Positions 1 to 7,644 of a stretch of 9,691 bases of DNA are shown one piece after another. The stretch is from the NCBI GenBank assembly GCA_019090225.1, contig JAHRWI010000124.1, positions 1 through 9,691 on the forward strand. Direction: 5' to 3'. Numbering within the stretch: position 1 is the stretch's first letter; every line of letters begins with the position of its first letter. The stretch comes from Porticoccaceae bacterium (GTDB lineage: Bacteria; Pseudomonadota; Gammaproteobacteria; Pseudomonadales; Porticoccaceae). A model generated the notes under the pieces. That model was not told where the DNA came from. It did no database searches and saw only the letters and a list, made by a program, of their open reading frames with translations. Made by a program: the position numbers and the translations under genes.

Positions 1-701
1 TGATTAGCAACGATACAATCGGCATCATCCATCGCGGCCCGGGCCTGAAAAAAACAGCATTCACTGAACATTCGGCAGCGAAAACTCAAACACTGATTGC
101 GATCAACCGTAAGCGCCTGCCAGGTTAAGTCGGGTATGGTTTTCGACCAACTGTCTCGATCACCATTCCACTGATCTTCGGCAAGTGCCGTGGTCATTTG
201 CTCCAATATCGCGCGGTTGTCCGCATCGGGACGAAGGCTAATCTCATCCTCGTACAACTTAAGCCCAGCTTGATTGGCCGCCAGCCCATCCTGATTTTGC
301 TGCAAACGCAAAGGACACAGATAACGCCCCCGCCCCTTCGCCAATGCACAGCTGTAATCCCAGCCGGTAGCGGCCATCACATCGGGAATATCTCGTTCCG
401 CTAACTGCCCCTGGAGAGCGACAGTCCCGGTGGCGATAACCACTTTCTTGCCCAGCTCATGGGCTATGGGCAATACTGATAACAAGTAGGAGGCGGTTTT
501 ACCGGTACCCGTTCCGGCTTCGATAACGATGGCACCATTGCCAGAGGTTCTGAGGCCTTCAGCATCTGATTCTATCGAACCGAGAAACGACGCAATGCGG
601 CCCACCATTTGTTTCTGACCGAGACGTGCGCGGAAGTCTTTGGTTTTCAGAAAGGCGCGATAACCATCCTGGATGGTGGCTTTGAGCTCTTCGCTTAGCA
701 C
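1..701 (-). CDS. dinG: ATP-dependent DNA helicase DinG, N-terminal part (cut by window edge)
   Basis: This is the start of an XPD/Rad3-like superfamily 2 helicase that unwinds DNA 5' to 3' and acts on R-loops, forks and other damaged structures. The 233 complete codons in the window show a Q-motif-like stretch (GQKQMVGRIA, about residues 28-37) and a Walker A motif EAGTGTGKT (61-69). The four Fe-S cluster cysteines are at C129, C204, C209 and C215, and their spacing nearly matches E. coli DinG (C120, C194, C199, C205). The sequence ends in the conserved ADCIVANH stretch. The DEAH box and C-terminal helicase half lie off the left edge. The start is GTG at 701, three bases after the stop of the upstream acyltransferase gene. 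An AAAGG lies 8 bases before it inside that gene's last codons, which suggests translational coupling. The family is about 700 residues long, so about one third is visible. Confidence 0.95.
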   Translation of the reverse strand, partial: MLSEELKATIQDGYRAFLKTKDFRARLGQKQMVGRIASFLGSIESDAEGLRTSGNGAIVIEAGTGTGKTASYLLSVLPIAHELGKKVVIATGTVALQGQLAERDIPDVMAATGWDYSCALAKGRGRYLCPLRLQQNQDGLAANQAGLKLYEDEISLRPDADNRAILEQMTTALAEDQWNGDRDSWSKTIPDLTWQALTVDRNQCLSFRCRMFSECCFFQARAAMDDADCIVAN

Positions 702-704
702 CCG

Positions 705-1964
705 CTAAGCCTTTAACCCGTTAAGCCCTAACCCTAGCCCAACATGCGCCCCACCTTCGGCCTCCAGACGACATTTAACTGGGTTGGCATAAGCGGCGAG
801 CATAATTTTTTTCTGCTCGGCGGATAAATTGGACAAGCGTTTCTGTAATTGCCCCCGCTTGGCAGCCCAGTCGACATCACCCAAAGCTTGCTTCCACGGC
901 AGAATATTAGGACTTTCTCCGTGCAACTGCTCATAGGCGATTAGATGACTAGCCTGCAAACGATAATTGGCCGTGATTTGTCGATCGATGGCTGCTGCCG
1001 CTACACCGGCATCACTATACGGCCCCGTCAACTCATCGCCAAAAACAACCTCAATATGACCTTTTTCACCGACGATTCCCTGGTAGATACTATCGATATC
1101 CTCATGCTCAGCTTTTATGTAACTGCCTTCAGTTCCAAGGGCGCAAAGCTCTTTGGCCTTGGCCTCATCACAGGGATCCCATTCATAGGATATGGCAACA
1201 GGGATAATATGCAGCTCGGCAAAGGCCTCACCAAAACTCTGTTCACGGGCTTTGTTCAAGACCAGCATTTTCAACAATGCCGTTTCAGTACCATCAATAC
1301 CATCTTTAGCGCGACCCTCTCGCTGCGCTATCCAGATAGATTGTTTATCGACATTCAGCGAGTGATGAATATAAGCGGATAGCTCTTTTAGGGCAGCCAG
1401 TTTTTCTCTTCGGGCGGTGGCAGAACGTTTGACGATAAAACTCTTGTTAAGCCTCATAAGGTCGGAGGTAAAAGGCTTGGTCAGTAAGTTATCGCCGATG
1501 GCAATGCGCGTCGTATCCATACCACATTCATTGAGCGCAAAATTAACCATCGCCGGATCCATAGCGATATCCCGGTGATTGCAGACAAATAAATAAGCTT
1601 TTGTACTGCCTGGGCTTGAATTTAGAGGGGTAGCTAACTTATCGAGCCCCGTGACGGTAATGCCATCGGCAACCCGATCAAGCAGCGCACCCAATTGTTC
1701 AGCAATCAACTCCTGACACTGTCTGACACTATGAAGATGACCAAACTCCCGACCCAAGACCCTGTGAACCGCTCGGTGGATAAAGCGAGAAATCACAGGC
1801 TTTAACAAGCGCGGAAGCCGATCCATCAAGCGTGGAAACTTCATGTGCGCGAGGGTCGCAATAAATTCCTGATCATCGACCAGGCGCGCCACCACCATCG
1901 CTATTTCATCATCTCGATAGGGGCGTATCTCTTCAAAATTAAAGGCCTTATCTTCGATGCTCAT
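705..1964 (-). CDS. PlsC/GPAT-type glycerolipid acyltransferase family protein
   Basis: A 419-residue protein with a 1-acyl-glycerol-3-phosphate acyltransferase-type core (PF01553-like). It would transfer a fatty acyl chain to a lysophospholipid or related acceptor at the inner membrane; the true substrate is unknown. Visible motifs are FVCNHRDIAMD (126-136, motif I), FIVKR (176-180, motif II position) and EGRAKDG (216-222, motif III). In motif I the spacing is H130-X5-D136 rather than the usual HX4D. The N-terminal 120 residues and C-terminal 120 residues are extra compared with short PlsC proteins, and I see no clear transmembrane helix. The C-terminus is glycine/leucine-rich. A GGAACC stretch sits about 10 bases before the ATG. 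dinG follows after 3 bases; pyrB lies 79 bases upstream. Family assignment is good, specific function uncertain. Confidence 0.85.
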   Translation of the reverse strand: MSIEDKAFNFEEIRPYRDDEIAMVVARLVDDQEFIATLAHMKFPRLMDRLPRLLKPVISRFIHRAVHRVLGREFGHLHSVRQCQELIAEQLGALLDRVADGITVTGLDKLATPLNSSPGSTKAYLFVCNHRDIAMDPAMVNFALNECGMDTTRIAIGDNLLTKPFTSDLMRLNKSFIVKRSATARREKLAALKELSAYIHHSLNVDKQSIWIAQREGRAKDGIDGTETALLKMLVLNKAREQSFGEAFAELHIIPVAISYEWDPCDEAKAKELCALGTEGSYIKAEHEDIDSIYQGIVGEKGHIEVVFGDELTGPYSDAGVAAAAIDRQITANYRLQASHLIAYEQLHGESPNILPWKQALGDVDWAAKRGQLQKRLSNLSAEQKKIMLAAYANPVKCRLEAEGGAHVGLGLGLNGLKA

Positions 1965-2043
1965 CAGTTAAGGTTCCGCAGGCGAACATGGAATTTGATC
2001 ATCATCGAATACCTGCCGCTTAAATATCCAGAATCAAACAAGA

Positions 2044-3084
2044 TTAAGCCTGGTCATCTAAAGGCTTGAGCCGGGGATCACGAGAGTTGTGCCAGGGGAT
2101 GGGCTGTTCATATTTTTCAAGCAGTTGAGTAACGTCAAGAATCAGTGCAAACAGCGCCATCCTGACCAGCAGGCCATTATCGGTCTGGCGGAATATCGCC
2201 AGGTTGGGGTTTGCATCGAGATCACTGTCCAGCTCGTTGGCCTCGGCTCGTGAATCCCGTGGCAATGGGTGCATGATGACGGTATTTGGATCACAGTGTT
2301 TGGTATAAATGGCCTGATTGAGCCTGAAGCGCCCCCGGTAGAGATCGGCTTCAGCTCGGTCAGAAAAACGTTCTTCCTGGATTCGTGTCGAATAAACAAT
2401 ATCCACATCGGCAATACTGGCTTCTAGACTCTCAGTCACCGTTACCTGATGCCCGGCTACTTTCAATAATTCAACCAGCTCTTCGGGCATGGCAAGCTCG
2501 GTGGGTGACACCAAAACCACCCGGATATTTCTGAACAGGGATAGCAATTTACTCAGGGAGTGGACGGTGCGGCCGTGCTTCAAATCTCCCACCATGGCGA
2601 TACGCAGGTCATCGATACCCCGACCTCGCGCCAACAGCTCTTTCTCTATGGTGTACAAATCGAGCAAGGCCTGGCTGGGATGTTCGTTACTGCCATCACC
2701 ACCATTGAGCACGGGCACCCGACTTGCCGAAGCAAATTTAGCCACTGAACCCGCCTCAGGATGGCGCATACAAATCACATCACTAAAGCCGGACAGAACC
2801 CGCGCGGTATCTTCCAGCGATTCTCCTTTAATCAGAGATGAGCTGTCCATACCTACCGATTCGCGGACTTCGCCGCCGAGCAGATTAAAGGCCGAACCAA
2901 AACTGATACGAGTCCGGGTACTGGCCTCAAAAAACATATTGCCCAGAATGGCACCTTCAAGCACTCGGGTTAATTTGGTTCTTTGAGCGTAGGGTTCCAT
3001 CCGATCTGCGGTACGGAATACGCGTTCGATATCTTCACGCTGAAATTGCTGAATAGACAGGATATGTGCGCCGGGAAAATCCAC
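2044..3084 (-). CDS. pyrB: Aspartate carbamoyltransferase catalytic chain
   Basis: Catalyses carbamoyl phosphate + aspartate to N-carbamoyl-aspartate, the committed step of pyrimidine synthesis, in the cytoplasm. The active-site set is intact: STRTR (55-59), K86 in LIKGES, R107 in MRHPE, H135 in GDGSNEHPSQ, R172 in KHGRTVHSL, R234/Q236 in STRIQEER, and HPLPRDSR (272-279). It resembles the E. coli-type chain more than the pseudomonad PyrB that pairs with an inactive PyrC. At 346 residues it is about 35 longer than E. coli PyrB (311), partly as a C-terminal tail ending PRLKPLDDQA. The start is GTG: an in-frame TAA lies six codons upstream with no other start between, and HILSIQQF aligns with the E. 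coli N-terminus. AGG lies 7 bases before it. No pyrI or pyrC is adjacent. A weak -10-like TAAAAT (3113-3118) is the only promoter hint. Confidence 0.96.
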   Translation of the reverse strand: MDFPGAHILSIQQFQREDIERVFRTADRMEPYAQRTKLTRVLEGAILGNMFFEASTRTRISFGSAFNLLGGEVRESVGMDSSSLIKGESLEDTARVLSGFSDVICMRHPEAGSVAKFASASRVPVLNGGDGSNEHPSQALLDLYTIEKELLARGRGIDDLRIAMVGDLKHGRTVHSLSKLLSLFRNIRVVLVSPTELAMPEELVELLKVAGHQVTVTESLEASIADVDIVYSTRIQEERFSDRAEADLYRGRFRLNQAIYTKHCDPNTVIMHPLPRDSRAEANELDSDLDANPNLAIFRQTDNGLLVRMALFALILDVTQLLEKYEQPIPWHNSRDPRLKPLDDQA

Positions 3085-3163
3085 TGTATAGCCTGTTATT
3101 TAAGAGGACGTAATTTTATCGCTTTTCTGAGGCCGCAACCAGCGAGGGATGCAGTAAGCATCA
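3085..3163 (-). other. sbcB-pyrB gap with a small inverted repeat
   Basis: A 79-base gap. Just after the sbcB stop there is an inverted repeat GATGC-AGTAA-GCATC (3148-3162), a 5-bp stem with no T-tract, so a poor intrinsic terminator. A -10-like TAAAAT on the minus strand (3113-3118) has no good -35 at 16-18 bases. pyrB may be read through from sbcB or have its own weak promoter; the sequence does not decide this. Confidence 0.3.
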
Positions 3164-4594
3164 TTAAGATTCGTTGATCAGGTACGTACCCCACTCGCGT
3201 AAGGCCTGCAACACGGCTTTATCGCTGTCATTATTTTCGGGTCGCCTTCCCAGCTCATCAAGTTCCTTATTATAAGCGCCAATATTCAATAAGCCCGGCG
3301 TGTCACCCCGTAACCATTGATGGCGTAATACAGACCAGCGATCGCTTTCAATTGAAGTCAGTGTTTCTGACGCATAGCGGGCACGATAGCGAAACAGCAA
3401 CTCCCGATAACGTTCATCGTGAAACTCAATATCGCTACCAGCCAGTTTATCTGGACCTTGCGCGCGAACACGGGCGAGCAATGGACGATCTGTATCCGGT
3501 AAAAAGCCCTCGTAGAGTGCTGACTCGGCATCCCTGGCATCTTCATATTCTGCGTTGGCAAATACTGCCTGGATCTTTTCTCTGAGGTCATGACTAAGCA
3601 AGAGACGATAATTCGCCTCACAACGACCAAGATCGATGCCCAGGCGCTGGGCCGCAGGTCTATCGAGCAGCTTAGTGGTCGCCACCACCGGGCAGCGATT
3701 CAGGTGTATGCCTTTCAAGGCCACCCTTTCGGTACCAGTCGGTAATTCCGCAGTCGGCGTGAATAGCCGCTCCCGCAAGGTATCGCTATCTAGCGTCAGT
3801 AAAACGTCAGGATCAGCCATCAAATTGACCGCCACAATAGCGTTGCTGTTTGTCGGATGGGCACACAGCGGCATCATAATCGCCAGATAAGCATTATCAC
3901 GGGGCAAGCGAGAAGATACGTGCAGGAAGGGCTTACGTTCAGCCAAATTAATCAGCGAGGCAACTTGTTGCTTTGAGCGGTTACCATAAACATAGTCGTA
4001 CAATTTTGGCTGGCTGGTTTTTACCAATTTAGCCACCCCGATGGTGGCGTAAACATCGGACAAAGCGTCATGAGCAGCACCGTGCTCTAATCCATTCGCA
4101 GCGGTCAGATCCTCAAGCCGAAAGCTCGGCGCGCCGTCTTCGTGGTCGGGCCACTCAATCCCCCCTGGCCGCAATGCCCGGGTCAGCCGCAGCATATCGA
4201 TAATGTCCCAGCGGGAATTACCGTTCTTCCACTCTCGTTCATAGGGATCATAAAAATTGCGATACAGGGCGAAGCGAGTCACCTCGTCATCAAAACGCAT
4301 ACTGTTATAGCCGACCCCGCAGGTGCCCGGCTTTGCTAGTTCTCGATGAATAGCTGCCATAAATTCTGGTTCCGGTCGCCCCTTCTCCATAACAAATTGA
4401 GGGGTTAAACCGGTAACCAGGCAAGCCTGGGGATGAGGTAGGCGATCGAGGGGTGGCAGACAATAATGGGTGACTGGCTCGCCAATAATATTCAGATCTG
4501 GATTGGTTCTGACACCAGCAAACTGTAAAGGTCGATCCCGAGCGGGATCGACACCGGTTGTTTCGTAATCATGCCAATAGAGTGTTGTGCTCAT
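3164..4594 (-). CDS. sbcB: Exodeoxyribonuclease I
   Basis: A DEDDh-family 3' to 5' exonuclease acting on single-stranded DNA, used in mismatch repair and recombination. At 476 residues it is almost exactly the length of E. coli ExoI (475). The five metal-binding/catalytic residues are visible at the expected offsets: D9 and E11 in HDYETTG, D102 in NSMRFDDE, H175 and D180 in GAAHDALSD. The region after about 190 fits the SH3-like and C-terminal helical domains, including GNRSKQQV and a WSVLRHQWLRG stretch. The ATG at 4594 has only a weak purine-rich site before it (TGAGAA). The upstream region holds a 14-base tandem repeat array. pyrB follows after 79 bases, with a small inverted repeat (3148-3162) between the genes. 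Confidence 0.96.
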   Translation of the reverse strand: MSTTLYWHDYETTGVDPARDRPLQFAGVRTNPDLNIIGEPVTHYCLPPLDRLPHPQACLVTGLTPQFVMEKGRPEPEFMAAIHRELAKPGTCGVGYNSMRFDDEVTRFALYRNFYDPYEREWKNGNSRWDIIDMLRLTRALRPGGIEWPDHEDGAPSFRLEDLTAANGLEHGAAHDALSDVYATIGVAKLVKTSQPKLYDYVYGNRSKQQVASLINLAERKPFLHVSSRLPRDNAYLAIMMPLCAHPTNSNAIVAVNLMADPDVLLTLDSDTLRERLFTPTAELPTGTERVALKGIHLNRCPVVATTKLLDRPAAQRLGIDLGRCEANYRLLLSHDLREKIQAVFANAEYEDARDAESALYEGFLPDTDRPLLARVRAQGPDKLAGSDIEFHDERYRELLFRYRARYASETLTSIESDRWSVLRHQWLRGDTPGLLNIGAYNKELDELGRRPENNDSDKAVLQALREWGTYLINES

Positions 4595-4644
4595 TTCTCA
4601 TGCCAACTATTGATAATCTTTCTTGCCTGATTAAATGTTTGTCT

Positions 4645-4714
4645 CCGGTCTTAGGTTACCGGTATTAGATTACCGGGCCTGGGTTACCGGGCCTAGGTTA
4701 CCGAACTTAAGTCA
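4645..4714. repeat. Five tandem copies of a 14-base repeat upstream of sbcB
   Basis: Five contiguous 14-base units start at 4645, 4659, 4673, 4687 and 4701, with consensus CCGG(T/G)C(T/C)TAGGTTA. Copies 3 and 4 differ at one base; copies 1, 2 and 5 carry a few substitutions, and copy 5 is the most diverged. A sixth unit (4715 on) matches only for about seven bases (CCAGGCT). The unit is not a multiple of three, and no ORF runs through it. It lies between the OmpA-family terminator and the sbcB start, 51 bases from the ATG, so it is in the sbcB promoter or leader region. Confidence 0.9.
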
Positions 4715-4756
4715 CCAGGCTGGTAATATCTCGATCACCAAGCCTATAGAAAAACC

Positions 4757-4788
4757 AAAAAAAAAACGGCATCTTTAAATGCCGTTTT
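4757..4788 (-). terminator. Rho-independent terminator of the OmpA-family gene
   Basis: On the minus strand, AAAACGGCAT (arm 4779-4788) pairs with ATGCCGTTTT (arm 4763-4772) around a six-base loop. It runs into ten consecutive T residues (A-run 4757-4766 on the plus strand). It sits 64 bases after the OmpA-like stop codon. The plus-strand T-run is only four bases, so minus-strand function is favoured. Confidence 0.9.
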
Positions 4789-4851
4789 CTTCTAGACCCT
4801 GGCCCTGAGTAAGGCCCTGATCATGCTCTAGACTAAGAAAATCTGGACTGA

Positions 4852-5820
4852 TTAGTCGATCACCACTTCAGAATAAGTCATTTCTCCAATAACACGTCGA
4901 TTGCGCGCACGGCCCTCATCGGTAGCGTTATCAGCTATTGGACGACTTTCGCCATAGCCTACAGTTGAAATGCGATCTGGGTTTATTCCGTAGTCTTCCG
5001 CTAACTTAGCTTCAACGGCAACAACACGGCGTTCCGACAGACCCTGGTTATAGTCATCGCCACCTATTGAGTCGGTGTGCCCTTCTAGAACCAGCTCAAT
5101 GTCTTCATGAACCTTCATAGCATTGGCCACAGCTTCTAGCTCATCACCATAGACAGCTAGCACAACAGCTTTATCAAATTCAAATTCAACATTCAATCGT
5201 ACCGTAATGGCGCGAGTTTCTGGCACTGCCTCAGGCTCTGGGGCAAATTCCGGCTCTGGCACGGCTTCGACAATAACAGGCGCGACGGTAGGTGTATTGA
5301 AGTAGTAATTAAGCGCCAGGTTTACAGCGCCATCGTTAATACCTTCGTGTCCTTCCCTTACCTGATGAAGGAAGCGAACATCACCACGGAATTCCCAATG
5401 GGTGTCCAGCATTTTGGACAGTCCAAGACCGACGCTACCCTGGTGAGTATACTTTTGGTCAGGATTCAAAGTTGGACCAGACGAGCCAACATCCTGCTCG
5501 TAATACACAACACCCATCGTAAAGTAAGGGCGCCAGCTCTCAGTATCCTCACCAAACCAGTAGTAAAAATCGAGTTTCGCAAGCTCTAGATCAGAGTTCG
5601 CAATCTCAGTACCGACACCCAGTTCCAAAGCCCAGTCGTTGAAAAAACGATAGCCCAGGTTCAAGCCGCCGACTATGGCTTCCTCGTCACCGCCTATATA
5701 ACGATCACTATCCAAATAATAGCCGGTGAGAGACGGTCCTAAATATATACCTTCATTCGCATGAACATTAATAGTGGTAGCCAACAACACAGCACCAACT
5801 ACAGAAATAATTTTACGCAT
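4852..5820 (-). CDS. OmpA-family outer membrane protein (beta-barrel plus peptidoglycan-binding domain)
   Basis: A 322-residue outer membrane protein that would tie the outer membrane to peptidoglycan. Residues 1-21 form a signal peptide (MRK, hydrophobic core, likely cut after VHA before NEG). Residues 22-175 alternate aromatic and polar residues as expected of an eight-strand OmpA barrel and end in an aromatic strand (LALNYYF). Residues 176-201 are a Pro/Glu-rich hinge (VPEPEFAPEPEAVPE). Residues 205-314 are an OmpA C-terminal domain, with FEFDKA, EGHTDSIGG (246-254), the NQGLSERR helix (258-265) and GYGESRP, plus the RARNRRV end. The start is firm: AAAGGAG lies six bases before the ATG. 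The gene has its own promoter and terminator and is probably monocistronic. It resembles OprF/OmpA-like porins; the exact ortholog is not determined. Confidence 0.93.
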   Translation of the reverse strand: MRKIISVVGAVLLATTINVHANEGIYLGPSLTGYYLDSDRYIGGDEEAIVGGLNLGYRFFNDWALELGVGTEIANSDLELAKLDFYYWFGEDTESWRPYFTMGVVYYEQDVGSSGPTLNPDQKYTHQGSVGLGLSKMLDTHWEFRGDVRFLHQVREGHEGINDGAVNLALNYYFNTPTVAPVIVEAVPEPEFAPEPEAVPETRAITVRLNVEFEFDKAVVLAVYGDELEAVANAMKVHEDIELVLEGHTDSIGGDDYNQGLSERRVVAVEAKLAEDYGINPDRISTVGYGESRPIADNATDEGRARNRRVIGEMTYSEVVID

Positions 5821-5826
5821 TTTCTT

Positions 5827-5833
5827 CTCCTTT
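5827..5833 (-). promoter_or_regulatory. Strong Shine-Dalgarno of the OmpA-family gene
   Basis: AAAGGAG on the minus strand, separated from the ATG at 5820 by AAGAAA. It is the best ribosome binding site in the window and fits a highly made outer membrane protein. Confidence 0.85.
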
Positions 5834-5958
5834 CCCTAATGATGGCCAAAAACCTTGTGACCAAAAACTTTAAACTTCTTCCCAAAACCCACATCTCACC
5901 CCACAATCACAATCATTAATCTATCCAATGCCTTGGGAGGTCGATCTACAGGCGCGGG

Positions 5959-5987
5959 ATTATACACTGTAAAATCCTTTTTGCTAA
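5959..5987 (-). promoter_or_regulatory. Sigma-70-type promoter of the OmpA-family gene
   Basis: The -10 is a perfect TATAAT (5959-5964) and the -35 is TTAGCA (5982-5987, four of six matches to TTGACA), with a 17-base spacer. The expected start is near 5952, giving a leader of about 130 bases. The discriminator after the -10 is very GC-rich (CCCGCGCC). A short inverted repeat ACTTA-N7-TAAGT (5987-6003) touches the upstream edge of the -35 and could be an operator, though it has only 5-bp arms. Confidence 0.75.
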
Positions 5988-6123
5988 CTTAGCCCCCTTA
6001 AGTAACGAAAGTTTACCTTTATATTTTAATGACCTACCAAGGATTCCACCTATTTTTGTTAGCTCATGCCAAGCGCACTGAAACCTGATTAGAACCCACC
6101 TTCTCCCAATCCTAGTTTCGACA

Positions 6124-7644
6124 TTATGTTCTTAAAACCAGAGCGCGTTCTTCCATAATCGCCTGCCATTTTTTTGGCCCGCTTTGGTGAACCGAGTTAC
6201 CCTCGCTATCAACAGCGACAGTGACCGGCATATCAACTACGTCAAACTCGTAAATCGCTTCCATGCCCAGTTCGGGGAAAGCCACCACTTTTGCGCCAGT
6301 AATGGCTTTTGACACCAGATAAGCCGCACCGCCCACGGCCATTAAATAAACCGCCTTATTATCGCGAATTGCCTCTATCGCCAAGGACCCGCGCTCGGCT
6401 TTGCCGACCATACCGATCAAACCGGTTTCTTCCAACATAGTGCGTGTGAATTTATCCATGCGGGTGGCTGTGGTCGGACCAGCAGGACCCACAACTTCAT
6501 CACCTACCGGGTCTACCGGCCCAACGTAGTAGATAAAGCGATTGGTAAAATCAACCGGCAAGGTCTCTCCCTTAGCCAACATATCGGTGATTTTTTTATG
6601 GGCCGCATCACGTCCGGTCAAAAGTTTTCCGGATAGCAGCACCGTTTCACCAGGCTGCCAATCGCCAATGGCTTTTGCGGTCACTTCATCTAAATTAACC
6701 CTCCTGACTTGATCACCAACTTCCCAGGCAATATCTGGCCAATCATCCATGCTCGGCGGTGTGAAAGTAACCGGGCCAGAGCCATCTAGCGTAAAATGAA
6801 TATGTCGGGTAGCCGCGCAGTTCGGAATCATCGCCACCGCTTTATTTGCTGCATGAGTCGGATATTCCCTGACCTTGACGTCTAGCACAGTGGTTAAACC
6901 ACCCAGGCCCTGGGCGCCGATACCCAGCTGATTAACCGCGTCCATCAACTCCAGGCGTAATTCTTCACCACGGTTTTCCGGCCCTTTAGCCACTAGCTCC
7001 TGAATATTGATCGGGTCGAACAAAGACTCCTTAGCCATCAACATGGCCTTTTCGGCGGTGCCACCGACACCAATGCCGAGCATACCGGGCGGGCACCAGC
7101 CAGCACCCATTTTTGGCACCTGCTCTACCACCCAGTCGATAATCGAATCGGAGGGATTAAGCATCGCAAACTTGGCCTTGGCTTCGGAGCCACCACCCTT
7201 CGCTGCAAGGTAAATTTCCAGGCTATGACCGGCCACCATCTCGTAATGAATCACCGCTGGTGTATTGTCACCAGTATTTTTTCTGGCCCCGTCCGGGTCG
7301 TCCAGGATAGAGGCTCGGAGAATGTTTTCTGGCATTAAATAGGCGCGACGTACACCTTCGTTAATCATATCAGTGACATTCATATCACTCTGCCATTGCA
7401 CCCCCATACCCACTTTAACCAGCACGGTGACAATGCCAGTATCCTGACAAATCGGGCGATGCCCCAAAGCACACATCCTGGAATTGACCAGGATTTGCGC
7501 CATGGCATCTTTCGCTGCCTCAGACTCTTCTCTGAGATATGCTTCGTGAACCGCCTGAATAAAATCAACCGGATGATAATAAGATATGTACTGCAAGGCA
7601 TCGGCCACGCCCTGTATTAAATCGTCTTGACGAATTACTGCCAT
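6124..7644 (-). CDS. fumA: Fumarate hydratase, class I (Fe-S, iron-dependent)
   Basis: Interconverts fumarate and malate in the TCA cycle, in the cytoplasm, using an oxygen-labile [4Fe-4S] cluster. The three cluster cysteines are C66 (ICQDTG), C184 (GAGWCPPG) and C276 (PNCAATRH), with spacing close to E. coli FumA (C105, C224, C318). The N-terminal fumarase domain covers about 11-286 and the C-terminal domain about 290-495, with VGPAGPTTATRMDKF at 385-399 and the PELGMEAIYEF and QSGPKKW stretches near the end. At 506 residues it is shorter than E. coli FumA (548) but similar to pseudomonad class I fumarases. ATG at 7644 has a GAGAGAG stretch about 10 bases upstream. It lies 84 bases after the coiled-coil gene and may share that gene's promoter; I see no clear promoter of its own. 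The fumA symbol follows the class and is not an ortholog proof. Confidence 0.95.
   Translation of the reverse strand: MAVIRQDDLIQGVADALQYISYYHPVDFIQAVHEAYLREESEAAKDAMAQILVNSRMCALGHRPICQDTGIVTVLVKVGMGVQWQSDMNVTDMINEGVRRAYLMPENILRASILDDPDGARKNTGDNTPAVIHYEMVAGHSLEIYLAAKGGGSEAKAKFAMLNPSDSIIDWVVEQVPKMGAGWCPPGMLGIGVGGTAEKAMLMAKESLFDPINIQELVAKGPENRGEELRLELMDAVNQLGIGAQGLGGLTTVLDVKVREYPTHAANKAVAMIPNCAATRHIHFTLDGSGPVTFTPPSMDDWPDIAWEVGDQVRRVNLDEVTAKAIGDWQPGETVLLSGKLLTGRDAAHKKITDMLAKGETLPVDFTNRFIYYVGPVDPVGDEVVGPAGPTTATRMDKFTRTMLEETGLIGMVGKAERGSLAIEAIRDNKAVYLMAVGGAAYLVSKAITGAKVVAFPELGMEAIYEFDVVDMPVTVAVDSEGNSVHQSGPKKWQAIMEERALVLRT

Larger units (their letters stand above)
4595..4851. other. OmpA-like to sbcB intergenic region
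   Basis: A 257-base gap without a gene. It holds, in transcription order, a short direct repeat GGCCCTGA (4801-4808 and 4813-4820) flanked by two TCTAGAC words (4791-4797, 4827-4833), the OmpA-family terminator, the 14-base tandem array, and the sbcB leader. I found no convincing sigma-70 promoter for sbcB; TTTAAT about 40 bases upstream of its ATG has no matching -35. Confidence 0.5.
5821..6123. other. Fumarase to OmpA-like intergenic region and long mRNA leader
   Basis: A 303-base gap without a gene. The half near fumarase (6004-6123) shows no clear intrinsic terminator; there is only a small GTAA/TTAC hairpin near 6002-6016. The half near the OmpA-like gene is the transcribed leader. On the mRNA it contains GTTTTTGGTCACAAG and GTTTTTGGCCATC, an imperfect 15-base direct repeat (about 5843-5872), and a G-rich stretch with GGGG, GGG and GGG runs (about 5881-5901). 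A long leader on an outer membrane protein gene is a usual place for Hfq-dependent small RNA pairing, but none is identified here. Confidence 0.5.

Noticed and set aside
945..1382. A 145-codon plus-strand ORF inside the acyltransferase gene
   Set aside because: It lies antisense to a gene with clear family motifs and shows no recognisable domain.
2489..2986. A 165-codon plus-strand ORF inside pyrB
   Set aside because: Antisense to a fully conserved pyrB; Ser/Arg/Pro-rich composition is typical of a shadow frame.
4645..4728. 14-base array considered as a CRISPR or a coding repeat
   Set aside because: Units are contiguous with no unique spacers, and 14 is not a multiple of three.
5799..5894. 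A 31-codon ORF in the OmpA-like leader overlapping the OmpA-like start, basic and hydrophobic
   Set aside because: It has no properly spaced ribosome binding site (GGGGTGAG touches the ATG), is short, and overlaps a well-supported start; a chance frame is more likely.
5881..5901. G-rich leader stretch considered as a G-quadruplex
   Set aside because: Only three close G-runs are present; a fourth run within normal loop distance is missing.
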